Shown here: positions 15,092 to 22,930 of the stretch, one piece after another
Numbering within the stretch: the first letter of the stretch is position 1
Layout of the letters: every line of letters starts with the position of its first letter
NCBI GenBank assembly: GCA_050693875.1
Contig: JBOGWP010000126.1
Span: forward strand, 1 to 24,601
Origin: JBOGWP01 sp050693875
GTDB taxonomy: Bacteria; Actinomycetota; CADDZG01; JAHWKV01; JBOGWP01
Direction: 5' to 3'
DNA: 24,601 bases
Translations under genes and position numbers: made by a program
Notes under the pieces: model-generated
Told to the model about the DNA's origin: nothing
Database searches by the model: none
The model's input: the letters and a program-made list of their open reading frames with translations, nothing else

Positions 15092-15897
15092 GCTCCCACC
15101 CTCGTCCGGACCTTGCTCAGCGCGGAAGCGAGCACGAACACCGCGAGCGCGGTGAGGACGATCGTCGCCCCGGGGAAGGCGTCGAGGTAGTAGGCCGCGA
15201 CCACGCCGGCCAGGCTCGACAGGATGCCGACCAGCAGGCTGGTCACCACCGTTCCCCGAAAGCTTCGCGAGACCGCCTGGGCGGTGGCGACCGGGATCAC
15301 CATCAGGGCGGCCACGAGCAGCAACCCGACGACGCGCATGCCGACCACAACCGTCACCGCGGCGATCACGGCCAGCGCGATGTTGAGGCCTCTCGTCCTG
15401 ATCCCCGCAGCCCGTGCCACCTCCTCATCGTAGGCGACCGCGAACAGGTGCTTGCCGAGGACTGCGAGCACCACCACGACGACGAGCGAAAGGCCGCCGA
15501 TGACGGCGACGTCGCTGCGGCTGACGGTGAGGACCGAGCCGAACAGGTAGGAAAAGAGGCTGCCGCCGTTGGAGGAGAGACTCGCCAGGAAGACGCCGCC
15601 GGCGATCCCGCCGTAGAAGAGGAGAGCGAGCGCGACGTCGCCGGCGGCCTTTCCTCGCTCCCGGATCAACTCGATAACGACGGCCCCGACAACCGCAGCC
15701 GCGAGCGCGGTGACGAGAGGGGAGCTGCCGGTGAGGAAGCCGAGGCCGACGCCGGCGACGGCGACGTGCCCGATCCCGTCCCCCAGCAGCGACAGGCGCC
15801 GCTGCACGATGAAGACCCCGATCGCCGGGGCGACCAGACCCACAAGACCTGCGGCGAGCAGCCCTCGTTGCATGAAGTCAAGATCGAGGAAGCTCAT
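15088..15897 (-). CDS. znuB: Zinc/manganese ABC transporter permease
   Basis: This 269-residue membrane protein of the ABC-3 family forms the transmembrane channel of the zinc importer. It is hydrophobic throughout with roughly eight or nine spans, contains the family blocks RRLSLLGDGIGHVAVAGVGLG (near 33-53) and DEEVARAAGIRTRGLN (157-172, the coupling region that contacts the ATPase), and ends in a short basic tail. The ATG at 15897 overlaps the znuC stop as ATGA. The long open frame upstream of this ATG is only the shadow of znuC and znuA. Confidence 0.93.
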   Translation of the reverse strand: MSFLDLDFMQRGLLAAGLVGLVAPAIGVFIVQRRLSLLGDGIGHVAVAGVGLGFLTGSSPLVTALAAAVVGAVVIELIRERGKAAGDVALALLFYGGIAGGVFLASLSSNGGSLFSYLFGSVLTVSRSDVAVIGGLSLVVVVVLAVLGKHLFAVAYDEEVARAAGIRTRGLNIALAVIAAVTVVVGMRVVGLLLVAALMVIPVATAQAVSRSFRGTVVTSLLVGILSSLAGVVAAYYLDAFPGATIVLTALAVFVLASALSKVRTRVGA

Positions 15898-16664
15898 CGA
15901 GCCTCCGGCGGTGGATGGTGATGTCCGTGATGCGACGCTGCGCCCCGCGGCTCGAGGACGTGGAGATGCCGCCGGTCGGCACGTGCGATGAGCGGAGCGC
16001 CATCGTAGACGACCGTCCCGGCTTCGAGCGCAACGACTCTCGTCACGAGCGGCTCGATGGTTCCCAGGCCGTGGGCGACGAGCAGCACGGCGCGCCCCTG
16101 CGACTTGAGGTTCGCGAGCGTCGCTGCGAGCGCCTCCTCGCTCTCCACGTCGAGGCCCGATGCCGGCTCGTCGAGGACAAGGGCTTCCGGGTCGGCGGCG
16201 AGCGCTCGGGCTATGCGGACGCGCTGCTGCTGGCCGCCGGAGAGCGATCCCACGAGTGCCATTCGAAGATCGGCGAGCCCCACCGTCGCCAGCGCCCGGT
16301 CCGCCAGTTCCCGGTCCCGGCCCCCGTAGCGGCGGAGCAGCCCGACGCACGCCGCCCGTCCCGAGAGGACGACCTCGAAGGCGGTGGCGGGGAGGTCCAT
16401 CGACGCTCGGTAGCGCTGGGGTACGTAGCCGATGCGGTGCCGCTCGGCAACGCGGCCGGCCGGCTTCGAGAAGACCCGAAGCGCCCCCGAGGTGAGCGGG
16501 GCCAGGCCGAGGAGGGATCGCACCAGGGTGGTCTTGCCCGAGCCGTTGTCTCCGACGAGGGCAACGAATTCCGCCTGGTCGAGCCGGAAGTCGACCTCCC
16601 GCAAGACGGTCTTCGAGTCCAGGACGACCGTGCCGCAGTCGAGCTCGAAGACGGGCCGGCTCAT
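15894..16664 (-). CDS. znuC: Zinc/manganese ABC transporter ATP-binding protein
   Basis: The 256-residue ATPase has Walker A GDNGSGKTT (38-46), Q-loop in YVPQR (Q83), signature LSGGQ (141-145), Walker B LVLDEP (163-167 region) and the switch His in VAHG (H198). The C-terminus ends in a His-rich tail, HHGHHH (245-250), which could bind zinc and is not needed for ATPase function. ATG at 16664 is chosen because it overlaps the znuA stop (ATGA); a GTG two codons upstream is also possible. Confidence 0.93.
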   Translation of the reverse strand: MSRPVFELDCGTVVLDSKTVLREVDFRLDQAEFVALVGDNGSGKTTLVRSLLGLAPLTSGALRVFSKPAGRVAERHRIGYVPQRYRASMDLPATAFEVVLSGRAACVGLLRRYGGRDRELADRALATVGLADLRMALVGSLSGGQQQRVRIARALAADPEALVLDEPASGLDVESEEALAATLANLKSQGRAVLLVAHGLGTIEPLVTRVVALEAGTVVYDGAPLIARADRRHLHVLEPRGAASHHGHHHPPPEAR

Positions 16665-17545
16665 CTGCACTCCAGGGCCGTCCGGAGGGCCGAGAGGTTG
16701 CGTTGCATTCCCTCGACGTAGCCCCCCTCGTGGGGCTCCGTTTCCAGGGGGTCGAGCACCTCGGTTCGCACCCCGACCTCCTCGGCCAGCGACTCGGCGA
16801 TCCTCGGGGAGGCGAGCTTCTCGAAGAAGATCGTCGTGACGCCGCGCTCGCGCACAAAGGTCGCCACCCTGGCGAGGCGCTGTGGCGACGGCTCCGATTC
16901 CGGGGAGAGGCCGGCAATGCCGACCTCGGTGAGCCGGTAGCGGCGCGCCAGGTACCCGAATGCGGTATGGCTGCTGACGAACTCGCGCCGGGCACAGTCC
17001 TGAAGGCCTGCCGCGAAGGCCCCATCCACCTCGGCGAGCCGGCCGGCCAGTTGCTCTGCCCGGCTCTGGTAATCATCGGCGTGGCGCGGATCGACCCCGG
17101 CCAGCCTCTGCCCGACCGCTCGTGCGATATCGGCCATGAGGAGCGGGTCGAGCCAGACGTGAGGATCCACGGCCCGGGCCCGGCTCCCCTCCTTCTCCTG
17201 GTGGAGCTCGCCCATCACCGCGGGTACCTCGAGGACATCGAGGGCACGATTGGGGAGATCGTTGGCGATCTTCTCTACTGCGGGCTGGAACCCGCCGCCG
17301 AGAAAGACGACGAGCCGCGCCTCATGCAACCGCGCCACTTGGCTCGGCTTGAGCTCGAGGTCGTGCGGCTCGGTGCGGGCGGAGGTGAGGTTCACGACCT
17401 CGACGCTGGGTCCCCCCACCTCCGCCGCCGTGAAGGCAAGCGGGTAGAAGGCTGCCAGGATGCTTGACCGACCCGAGCCGCGGCCACCCGTCGTACAGGC
17501 CCCGGCGAGCGCCATCAGCAGCCAGGCGGTGAGCAGTCGTCTCAC
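16661..17545 (-). CDS. znuA: Zinc-binding lipoprotein of ABC transporter
   Basis: The 294-residue protein is the extracellular metal receptor. It starts with a lipoprotein signal whose lipobox is LAGAC (C17), so it should be lipid-anchored outside the membrane. The three metal His are H61 (in EPHDLELKPS), H129 (in DPHVWLDP) and H193 (in SSHTAFGYLA), the usual cluster A-1 pattern. The loop between the first two is short with only one His, unlike the long His/Asp loops of enterobacterial ZnuA, so metal choice (Zn or Mn) rests mainly on the Zur context. GTG start. It is the first gene of the operon and has the Zur box 21-35 bp before its start. Confidence 0.92.
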   Translation of the reverse strand: MRRLLTAWLLMALAGACTTGGRGSGRSSILAAFYPLAFTAAEVGGPSVEVVNLTSARTEPHDLELKPSQVARLHEARLVVFLGGGFQPAVEKIANDLPNRALDVLEVPAVMGELHQEKEGSRARAVDPHVWLDPLLMADIARAVGQRLAGVDPRHADDYQSRAEQLAGRLAEVDGAFAAGLQDCARREFVSSHTAFGYLARRYRLTEVGIAGLSPESEPSPQRLARVATFVRERGVTTIFFEKLASPRIAESLAEEVGVRTEVLDPLETEPHEGGYVEGMQRNLSALRTALECR

Positions 17546-17565
17546 CGGATGAGCCTACTCGATAT

Positions 17566-17580
17566 CGAGAATCGTTATCA
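17566..17580 (-). promoter_or_regulatory. Zur box upstream of znuA
   Basis: On the minus strand the site reads TGATAACGATTCTCG, close to the Fur/Zur 7-1-7 pattern and to the mycobacterial-type TGAAAACGATTTTCA (recalled consensus). It lies 21 bases before the znuA GTG, where binding would block the promoter or the start of transcription. Confidence 0.65.
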
Positions 17581-17586
17581 ATAGCT

Positions 17587-17600
17587 GCCGCCGAAGCGGC
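17587..17600 (-). terminator. UUCG-loop hairpin after the BNR gene
   Basis: Read on the minus strand: GCCGC-TTCG-GCGGC, a 5-bp GC stem with the very stable UUCG tetraloop, 28 bases after the BNR stop, followed by AGCTATT. A second palindrome, GCCGGGCCCGGC, lies just before it (17610-17621). Together they may end the BNR transcript before the znu promoter; a full T-run is lacking. Confidence 0.5.
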
Positions 17601-17627
17601 GCATCGGGGGCCGGGCCCGGCGGTGGC

Positions 17628-19022
17628 TCAGGGGAGTGGCCGGCTGTTGTCTCCCACACGCAGCGCCCGGAGATAGATCTCCTGCGTGTCGGTCTTGAGG
17701 TCGCCGTTGCGGGTGTCGCTCCACGCGAGCAGCACCCGCTGGTCCGACGACCAGAGCGCCGGCGTGTAGAAGTCCCCGACCTCCTCCCAATACCCCACGC
17801 GGCGGCTGATCCCGCGGTCGTTCAACTGGCGCTCGGGCCCGATGCTCACCCCGCGGTCGGTCGAGGAGGCCCAGATCGCGTCGTGGATCTCCTTTGTGCG
17901 TCGCTGGTAGTAGACGAGGTCGATCCTCCCGCCGGGTGCCACGGAGAGGGAGGGGCTGAAGCTGTTGCCCCGCCGGTTGACGAGCTGGGCCGGCGACCAG
18001 CTCCGCCCCCCGTCGGGAGAGCGCCGGAAGTACACGGAGGGATTGCCGGCGCGCTCGACGGAGAACGCCGTCAGGAGGGCATTGCGTGGCGGATCGACCA
18101 CCAGCTTGGCGGCGTCGTACCGCAGCCCGATGCCGGGCTCGCTGCCGATCACGTTCGTCTGAAAGCTCCGGCCCTCGTCCGTCGACCGGGCGAGAACAAG
18201 ATCCACGTCTCCGGCTTGCGGCCGGCGCAGGAAGAGGATGGAGACAGATCCGTCGGCCGCCAGCGCGGCTTGCGACGGGCTGTTGCCGCCGGGCGGCGGG
18301 CTCACGAGCACCGGCGGCGAGAACGTCGCACCCCCGTCGTCCGAGCGGGCGAAGACGGCTCGGTCGCAGCGGCCGTCGGCGCATCCCCAGAATGAGACCA
18401 GCAGGATGTCGTTCCCGGCCGGCCCTCGAGCGACCGTGAGGACGGGCCGCAGGTACTGCGGGGCCGGCCGGCCGCCCGGCACTGCGACCGTCGCCCGGCC
18501 GAAGCTCCGACCCGCATCGTCGGAGCGGACGAGCAGGATGCTCTCGCCCTCGCCCCGCCGTCCGGCCGCATACCCCCCGGCGGACGAGAGCACGCCGTAC
18601 AGGCGGCCCGACGGCCCGAACGCCACGTTCCCCATCGGGATGAAGCCGCCCGAGTCGAGGCCGCAGGGTGCGAAGCCGGCGGGCAGCTCGAAGACGCCGT
18701 CCTCCCAGTTCCGGCCCCCGTCGAACGTGACGTGCCAGCCGCACTGCCCGCCGACGAGGTTGATGTCTCCCACGACGACGTGCTCAGGATCTGCGGGATC
18801 GCCTGCGACCGAGGGGGCCTCGTAGCCGCGGACCGGACGGGGGTCGGCGTTGGTCCGGCAGGCGTGATCCACACAGGGCACGCCCGAACCGGCCTGACGA
18901 GCGGTGGGGGCGTCCTGGTTCGATGCGGTGACGAACCGGAGCGCCCCGAGCCCGAGCACCACGATGCCGGCGGCCATCAGCGCCAGCGCCCGTATCCGCC
19001 CTCCGGTCGTGCCGCTCTGCAC
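17628..19022 (-). CDS. Exported BNR/Asp-box (sialidase-fold) repeat protein
   Basis: The 464-residue protein has an N-terminal hydrophobic segment (11-31, signal or anchor) and a beta-propeller made of Asp-box repeats: TFDGGRNW (99-106), SDDAGRSF (167-174), SDDGGATF (227-234), STDEGRSF (280-287), SPDGGRSW (335-342), and a degenerate STDRGVSI. Such folds include sialidases and many non-enzymatic surface proteins. I do not see the arginine triad and FRIP motif expected of a true sialidase, so a catalytic role is not claimed. Several Cys pairs (C50/C55, C94/C120, C214/C219) suit an extracytoplasmic protein. It lies 64 bp downstream of methylmalonyl-CoA epimerase, and a functional tie is not evident. 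Confidence 0.82.
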   Translation of the reverse strand: MQSGTTGGRIRALALMAAGIVVLGLGALRFVTASNQDAPTARQAGSGVPCVDHACRTNADPRPVRGYEAPSVAGDPADPEHVVVGDINLVGGQCGWHVTFDGGRNWEDGVFELPAGFAPCGLDSGGFIPMGNVAFGPSGRLYGVLSSAGGYAAGRRGEGESILLVRSDDAGRSFGRATVAVPGGRPAPQYLRPVLTVARGPAGNDILLVSFWGCADGRCDRAVFARSDDGGATFSPPVLVSPPPGGNSPSQAALAADGSVSILFLRRPQAGDVDLVLARSTDEGRSFQTNVIGSEPGIGLRYDAAKLVVDPPRNALLTAFSVERAGNPSVYFRRSPDGGRSWSPAQLVNRRGNSFSPSLSVAPGGRIDLVYYQRRTKEIHDAIWASSTDRGVSIGPERQLNDRGISRRVGYWEEVGDFYTPALWSSDQRVLLAWSDTRNGDLKTDTQEIYLRALRVGDNSRPLP

Positions 19023-19086
19023 TCGCCTCGCCTCCGAATGCCCGCGCGCCGCCCGGACTCGGCGGCGAGGGAAAGCCTACGACCTC

Positions 19087-19500
19087 CTACGAATCGGGGG
19101 CGAGGTGCTGGACGAGCTCAACCAGGACCCCGCGGTTCCCCTTGGGGTGGACGAAGGCGATGCGGGTGCTCCGCGGGCCCGGGCGAGGCTGCTCGTCGAT
19201 GAGGATCGCCCCCTCGCTGTGGAGCCTCTCGAGCGCCGCCCCGACGTCGGCGACCCGGTAGGCGATGTGGTGCAGGCCCTCGCCGCGGCGCTCCAGGAAG
19301 CGTGCCACCGAGGAGTTGGGCGAGGTCGGGGCGAGAAGCTGGAGATGGATCCCGCCGAGGGGCAGCATCGCCTCCTCGACGCCGTCGGAGCCGACGACCT
19401 CCCGCCGGTCGACCTCCAGCCCCCACATGCGGCGGTATTGCTCGACGGCGGCGTCGAGGTCGGAGACGGCGAACGCGATGTGGTCGATGGCGGTGAGCAC
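19087..19500 (-). CDS. mce: Methylmalonyl-CoA epimerase
   Basis: The 137-residue VOC-fold (glyoxalase-like) protein interconverts (2S)- and (2R)-methylmalonyl-CoA. The start is IDHIAFAVSDLDAAVEQY with metal ligand H7; IHLQLLAP gives Q54; LHHIAYRV gives H78; and VLVELVQ gives E128. These are the family's metal ligands, and the spacing and length are normal. It would take the product of the propionyl-CoA carboxylase and hand it to methylmalonyl-CoA mutase, which is not in the window. GTG start; divergent from the acyl-CoA dehydrogenase at 19554 with ~55-65 bp for two promoters. Confidence 0.93.
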   Translation of the reverse strand: MLTAIDHIAFAVSDLDAAVEQYRRMWGLEVDRREVVGSDGVEEAMLPLGGIHLQLLAPTSPNSSVARFLERRGEGLHHIAYRVADVGAALERLHSEGAILIDEQPRPGPRSTRIAFVHPKGNRGVLVELVQHLAPDS

Positions 19501-19553
19501 ACCCCAGCCTAGCCGGGAGGCATCGCCACGGGCGGTACGATGAGCGCACCGTC

Positions 19554-20702
19554 ATGGGCGGCGCCATGGAGCTCACCGAGGAGCAGGAACTCTTCCGTTC
19601 CACCGTGCGCGAGTTCGCCGAGGAGGTGGTCGGCCCCCGAGCCGCGGCGATCGACGAGACCGAGGAGTACCCGGCCGACATCCATGCCGCGCTTGTCGAG
19701 CAGGGGCTCATCGGCGTCGGGCTGCCCGAGAAGTACGGGGGGTCGGGCGGGGGCAACCTCGATGTCTGCCTTCTGGTCGAGGAGCTGTCCCGGGTCTCGG
19801 CGTCGGTCGCCCTGATCCCTCTGGTCAACCGGCTCGGTGCCGTTCCCTGCCTGGTCGCCGGCAGCGAGGAGCAGAAGCGCTGGGTCGTCGAAGACATCGT
19901 CTCGGGCGAGCATCAGTACTGTTATTGCCTGACCGAGCCGGGCTCGGGCTCCGACGCCGCGGCCATGCGCTCGAGGGCGACGCGCGACGCCGACGGCTGG
20001 CGGATCACCGGCAGCAAGCGCTTCATCACGAATGCCGGCGTCGCCGACCGCTACCTGTACTTCGCGGTCACCAGCCCCGAGGGGCGCAAAGGGCACAACA
20101 TCACCGCCTTCATGGTCCGAGGGGATGCGCCGGGCCTGTCGCTCGGCAAGTCCGAGAGGAAGATGGGGATCCGGGGCGTGCCGACGCGCGAGGTGATCTG
20201 CGAGGGAGTGTTCGTCCCCGACGACGAGGTGGTCGGGGATGTCGACGCCGGCTTCCAGGTGGCGCTGCGAACCCTCGACTTCTCCCGCCCGACCATCGCG
20301 GCGCAGGCCCTCGGCCTGGCGCAGGGGGCGCTCGACCACGCCCTGGCCTACATGAAGCAGCGGGAGCAGTTCGGCCAGCCGCTGACCGGGTTCCAAGGGC
20401 TGCAGTTCATGCTCGCCGACATGGCGATCCAGGTCGAGGCCGCCAGGCTGCTCGTCTACCGAGCGGCGGCGCTTGCCGACGCCGATCACCCCGACCTCGG
20501 CTACGTCGCGGCCATCGCCAAGACGCACGCCTCGGATACCGCGATGCGGGTGACTACCGACGCCGTGCAGCTTCTGGGAGGATACGGCTACGTCCAGGAC
20601 TTCCCGGTGGAGCGAATGATGCGCGACGCGAAGATCACGCAGATTTACGAAGGGACCAACCAGATCCAGCGAGTCGTCATCGCCCGCCGCCTGATGCGAT
20701 GA
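19554..20702 (+). CDS. Acyl-CoA dehydrogenase
   Basis: The 382-residue product carries CLTEPGSGSDAAAM (125-138), FITNAG (157-162), KMGIRGVPT (203-211), REQFGQPLTGFQ (270-281) and the catalytic Glu E366 in IYEGTNQIQR. It fits the short/branched-chain ACAD group and is more canonical than the one at 6412-7590, with which it shares the FAEEVVGP start. An ATG at 19566 (MELTEEQ) is an equally good start that would remove four residues; no clear ribosome binding site decides. Its stop overlaps the next start as ATGA, tying it to the reductase-like gene. The divergent epimerase suggests branched-chain or odd-chain acyl-CoA use (inference). Confidence 0.95.
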   Translation: MGGAMELTEEQELFRSTVREFAEEVVGPRAAAIDETEEYPADIHAALVEQGLIGVGLPEKYGGSGGGNLDVCLLVEELSRVSASVALIPLVNRLGAVPCLVAGSEEQKRWVVEDIVSGEHQYCYCLTEPGSGSDAAAMRSRATRDADGWRITGSKRFITNAGVADRYLYFAVTSPEGRKGHNITAFMVRGDAPGLSLGKSERKMGIRGVPTREVICEGVFVPDDEVVGDVDAGFQVALRTLDFSRPTIAAQALGLAQGALDHALAYMKQREQFGQPLTGFQGLQFMLADMAIQVEAARLLVYRAAALADADHPDLGYVAAIAKTHASDTAMRVTTDAVQLLGGYGYVQDFPVERMMRDAKITQIYEGTNQIQRVVIARRLMR

Positions 20703-21475
20703 CGTTCCGGCTCATCCTCGAGATCGAGCCGCCGCGTGCCCCGGACCTCTCGAAGGTGGCGCGCCAGCTGGACATCTTCGGCCCCCTCGTCGACGCCATC
20801 CTGGTTCCCGACAACCATCTGGCGCGCCCGGCGGTCTCCTCGGTGGCGCTCGCGGTCGAGATCCGGCGTGCCGGATTCCAGGCGATTCCGGCCGTCAACG
20901 CCCGCGATCGAAACCACCTTCGCCTCCGCAGCGACCTCATGACGCTCCAGGCCTACGGAGTCGAGGAGGTCCTGTTCCTGTACGGCGACCGAATCGCCCA
21001 CGGGCGCTCCGCGCTGACTGTACGCGAGATGCTCGGCGACGAGGCGGGAGCCGGGCTGCGCCGGGGGGTTGTGGCGACGATCGGCCGGCCGCTCGCCTGG
21101 CGGCGGCGGGCCGACTTCCTCGTCACGAAGCTGGCTTTCGGCCGCTCGAAAGCCGGGTACTGGCGGGAGGCGGAGGGCTTCGCCCACTCGCTCTACTGCG
21201 GGGTGATCGCGCTCCCCGACGGCGAGATGGCGCGCCGAGTGGTCGAGAACATCCCCGACCTCGAGCCTCCGCCCGGCTATATCGACGCCTTCGACACTGA
21301 CCCGGATGCGGGCTTCCACGCCGCGATCGCAGAGCTCGACGAGCTGCATGCCGCGGGGATCGATGGGGCCCACCTGGTGGTGCCGGCGGGCCGCCGCCGG
21401 TTCGCCGAGATGCTCGAAGCCTGGATCGCCTCGAAGCGGTCCCGCTCCGGCGAGGCGGCGCGCCTGGCGCGCTGA
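20699..21475 (+). CDS. Methylenetetrahydrofolate reductase-like protein
   Basis: The 258-residue protein matches the MTHFR superfamily TIM barrel: LILEIEPPR at the start puts E10 where the catalytic Glu of MetF lies (FEFFPP in E. coli), PAVNARDRN (64-72) matches the conserved DRN folate/FAD block, and VLFLYGDR (91-98) the GDxP strand. It is shorter than MetF (~290) and diverged, especially in the C-terminal third, so the substrate may not be methylene-THF. The ATG overlaps the acyl-CoA dehydrogenase stop (ATGA), so the two flavin-linked proteins are probably made together. No methionine synthase or C1 gene is nearby. Confidence 0.78.
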   Translation: MTFRLILEIEPPRAPDLSKVARQLDIFGPLVDAILVPDNHLARPAVSSVALAVEIRRAGFQAIPAVNARDRNHLRLRSDLMTLQAYGVEEVLFLYGDRIAHGRSALTVREMLGDEAGAGLRRGVVATIGRPLAWRRRADFLVTKLAFGRSKAGYWREAEGFAHSLYCGVIALPDGEMARRVVENIPDLEPPPGYIDAFDTDPDAGFHAAIAELDELHAAGIDGAHLVVPAGRRRFAEMLEAWIASKRSRSGEAARLAR

Positions 21476-21510
21476 ATGCCTCGTTCACGCGGCGCGTTCC
21501 CCGCGGTACC

Positions 21511-21975
21511 GTGGAACACATGAGGCGAGAGAGCACCACCCGCACACTGCCCTCTGGTCAGCGGCCGGATGCCGGGCCCCCGGACCTGCCGTCCGAGGAC
21601 GCAGGAGGGGGAGGCGGTGAGGACTGGACGCTGCTCACGACCGCGCCGAATGCGATCGTGGCCCACCTGATCGTGGGGCGCCTCGCGGCGCAGGAGATCG
21701 AGGCCTTTCTCGACACCTCCAACCCCGCACCGGGCGCATGGCTGCTCCCTTTCGGGGATCAGCAGGCTCCGGTCCGAGTGTTCGTCCGCCGCCGCGACCT
21801 CGCCGGAGCTGCCATGGTCCTGCACGAGGTCGACCATCGCCCGCCCGATCCGAACGCCTCAGGACCCTCGTCGGTGCGCTTCATGATCTGGGCGGTGGTG
21901 GCGATCGCTCTTCTGCTCGCCGCGCTCGAGATCATCGACTTCGCCCCCTGCGTGCTGCGAATCGTCTGCTTCTGA
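21511..21975 (+). CDS. DUF2007-like protein with C-terminal membrane helix
   Basis: The 154-residue product has a flexible Gly/Pro-rich N-terminus (1-37), a small alpha/beta domain (about 38-105) starting LLTTAPNAIVAHLIVGRLAAQE, which resembles the DUF2007 'putative signal transducing' domain, and one membrane helix (about 122-143) followed by a Cys-containing tail (PCVLRIVCF). The domain would face the cytoplasm if the helix is a tail anchor. GTG at 21511 or ATG at 21520 may start it; neither has a clear ribosome binding site. It follows the reductase-like gene by 35 bp and ends just before the hairpin at 22045. Function unknown. Confidence 0.7.
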   Translation: MEHMRRESTTRTLPSGQRPDAGPPDLPSEDAGGGGGEDWTLLTTAPNAIVAHLIVGRLAAQEIEAFLDTSNPAPGAWLLPFGDQQAPVRVFVRRRDLAGAAMVLHEVDHRPPDPNASGPSSVRFMIWAVVAIALLLAALEIIDFAPCVLRIVCF

Positions 21976-22044
21976 CCTGTTCCCGCGTGGGTTTCCCGCT
22001 GGGGCCACGTTGTACAGCATGGAAAGCGTCCAAGAACTGAGTGT

Positions 22045-22076
22045 CGGGGGGAGAGGAGCCGAGGCCTCTCCCCCCG
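22045..22076. terminator. Bidirectional hairpin between convergent genes
   Basis: A perfect 12-bp stem: CGGGGGGAGAGG (22045-22056), eight-base loop, CCTCTCCCCCCG (22065-22076). It lies between the ends of the DUF2007-like gene (+) and the GT2 gene (-). There is no strong T-run on either side, which is common for terminators in GC-rich actinobacteria. Confidence 0.7.
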
Positions 22077-22099
22077 CACTCGTCCAGGTTTACTTGCCC

Positions 22100-22930
22100 T
22101 CAAGAGTGCCGCTCGGCGCCGTTCCGCGCGCCAACGCGATCGCCGGGGAGCCGGCGCGGGCGCAGCCCCCGGTGCTTCCACCAGAACTTCGTCAGCGAAA
22201 CCAGATGCCAACGCCACTGCGTCGTCAGCGGTCGCACGCTTGCCCGCTGCTCGAGGTGGACGACCTTCGCGTCCGGAACGCACCAGACCTCCCAGCCCCC
22301 CTCGTGCATCCGTAGGGACAGGTCGACGTCGTCGAAGTAGAGGCGGAACCGCTCATCCATCAGGCCCACCTCGTCGAGGGCCGCCCGCCGGATCATCGTC
22401 GCAGGGCACGGGACCCAGTCGACCGATCGTGGCGCACGATGGTCCCAATCGTCGTAGACGCTGTCCCGGATTGCCGGCGACGGCGGGTTCTGGGTCCAGG
22501 GGAGCTTGAGCGCGATCAGGTGCCGTGCCGTGTACCAGCGCCGGGCGGAAGGACGCGGGGTGCCGTCCGCCCACATCAGCCGGGGCGCCGCGATGCCGGC
22601 CCCGGGATGGGAGTCCAGAAAGTCGGCCAGGACGTCGACGGCGGCGTGCTGGAAGATCAGGTCCGGATTGCACAGCATCATGTAGGGGGAGACCGTGGCC
22701 CGGATCCCCCGGTTCAGGTTGGTGGGCAGACCCGAGCGCCGCGGCTGGCGAAGGATCTGGATCTCCGGCCACCGGCGAGTCATCCGGGCCGCGGCGCCGT
22801 CGCTCGATGCGTTGTCGATCACGACGATCTCGAGCGGGCGGCGGGTACGGGTGGCGTAGAGCGACTCGATCGCCGACATGAGGACCCGCCCCTCGTCGGT
22901 CGTGACGAAGACCATCGCAACGGCGTTCAT
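22100..22930 (-). CDS. GT2 family glycosyltransferase (rhamnosyltransferase-like)
   Basis: The 276-residue GT-A enzyme shows VVIDNASSDG (36-45), the metal-binding region CNPDLIF (87-93), and the late YFDDVDLSLRMHEGGW (198-213) block carrying the ED-type catalytic acid, as in WbbL-like rhamnosyltransferases. No membrane spans are seen, so it works on the inner face of the membrane on a lipid-linked or soluble acceptor. The ATG at 22930 overlaps the stop of the upstream glycosyltransferase (ATGA); the longer frame upstream is discarded for that reason. Sugar and acceptor are unknown. Confidence 0.9.
   Translation of the reverse strand: MNAVAMVFVTTDEGRVLMSAIESLYATRTRRPLEIVVIDNASSDGAAARMTRRWPEIQILRQPRRSGLPTNLNRGIRATVSPYMMLCNPDLIFQHAAVDVLADFLDSHPGAGIAAPRLMWADGTPRPSARRWYTARHLIALKLPWTQNPPSPAIRDSVYDDWDHRAPRSVDWVPCPATMIRRAALDEVGLMDERFRLYFDDVDLSLRMHEGGWEVWCVPDAKVVHLEQRASVRPLTTQWRWHLVSLTKFWWKHRGLRPRRLPGDRVGARNGAERHS

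Noticed and set aside
14998..15921. 307-residue plus-strand frame rich in Asp/Arg/Gly
   Set aside because: Antisense to znuB, a typical shadow of a membrane-protein gene in GC-rich DNA.
17628..19022. Active sialidase
   Set aside because: Asp boxes show the propeller fold only; the arginine triad and FRIP motif were not seen.
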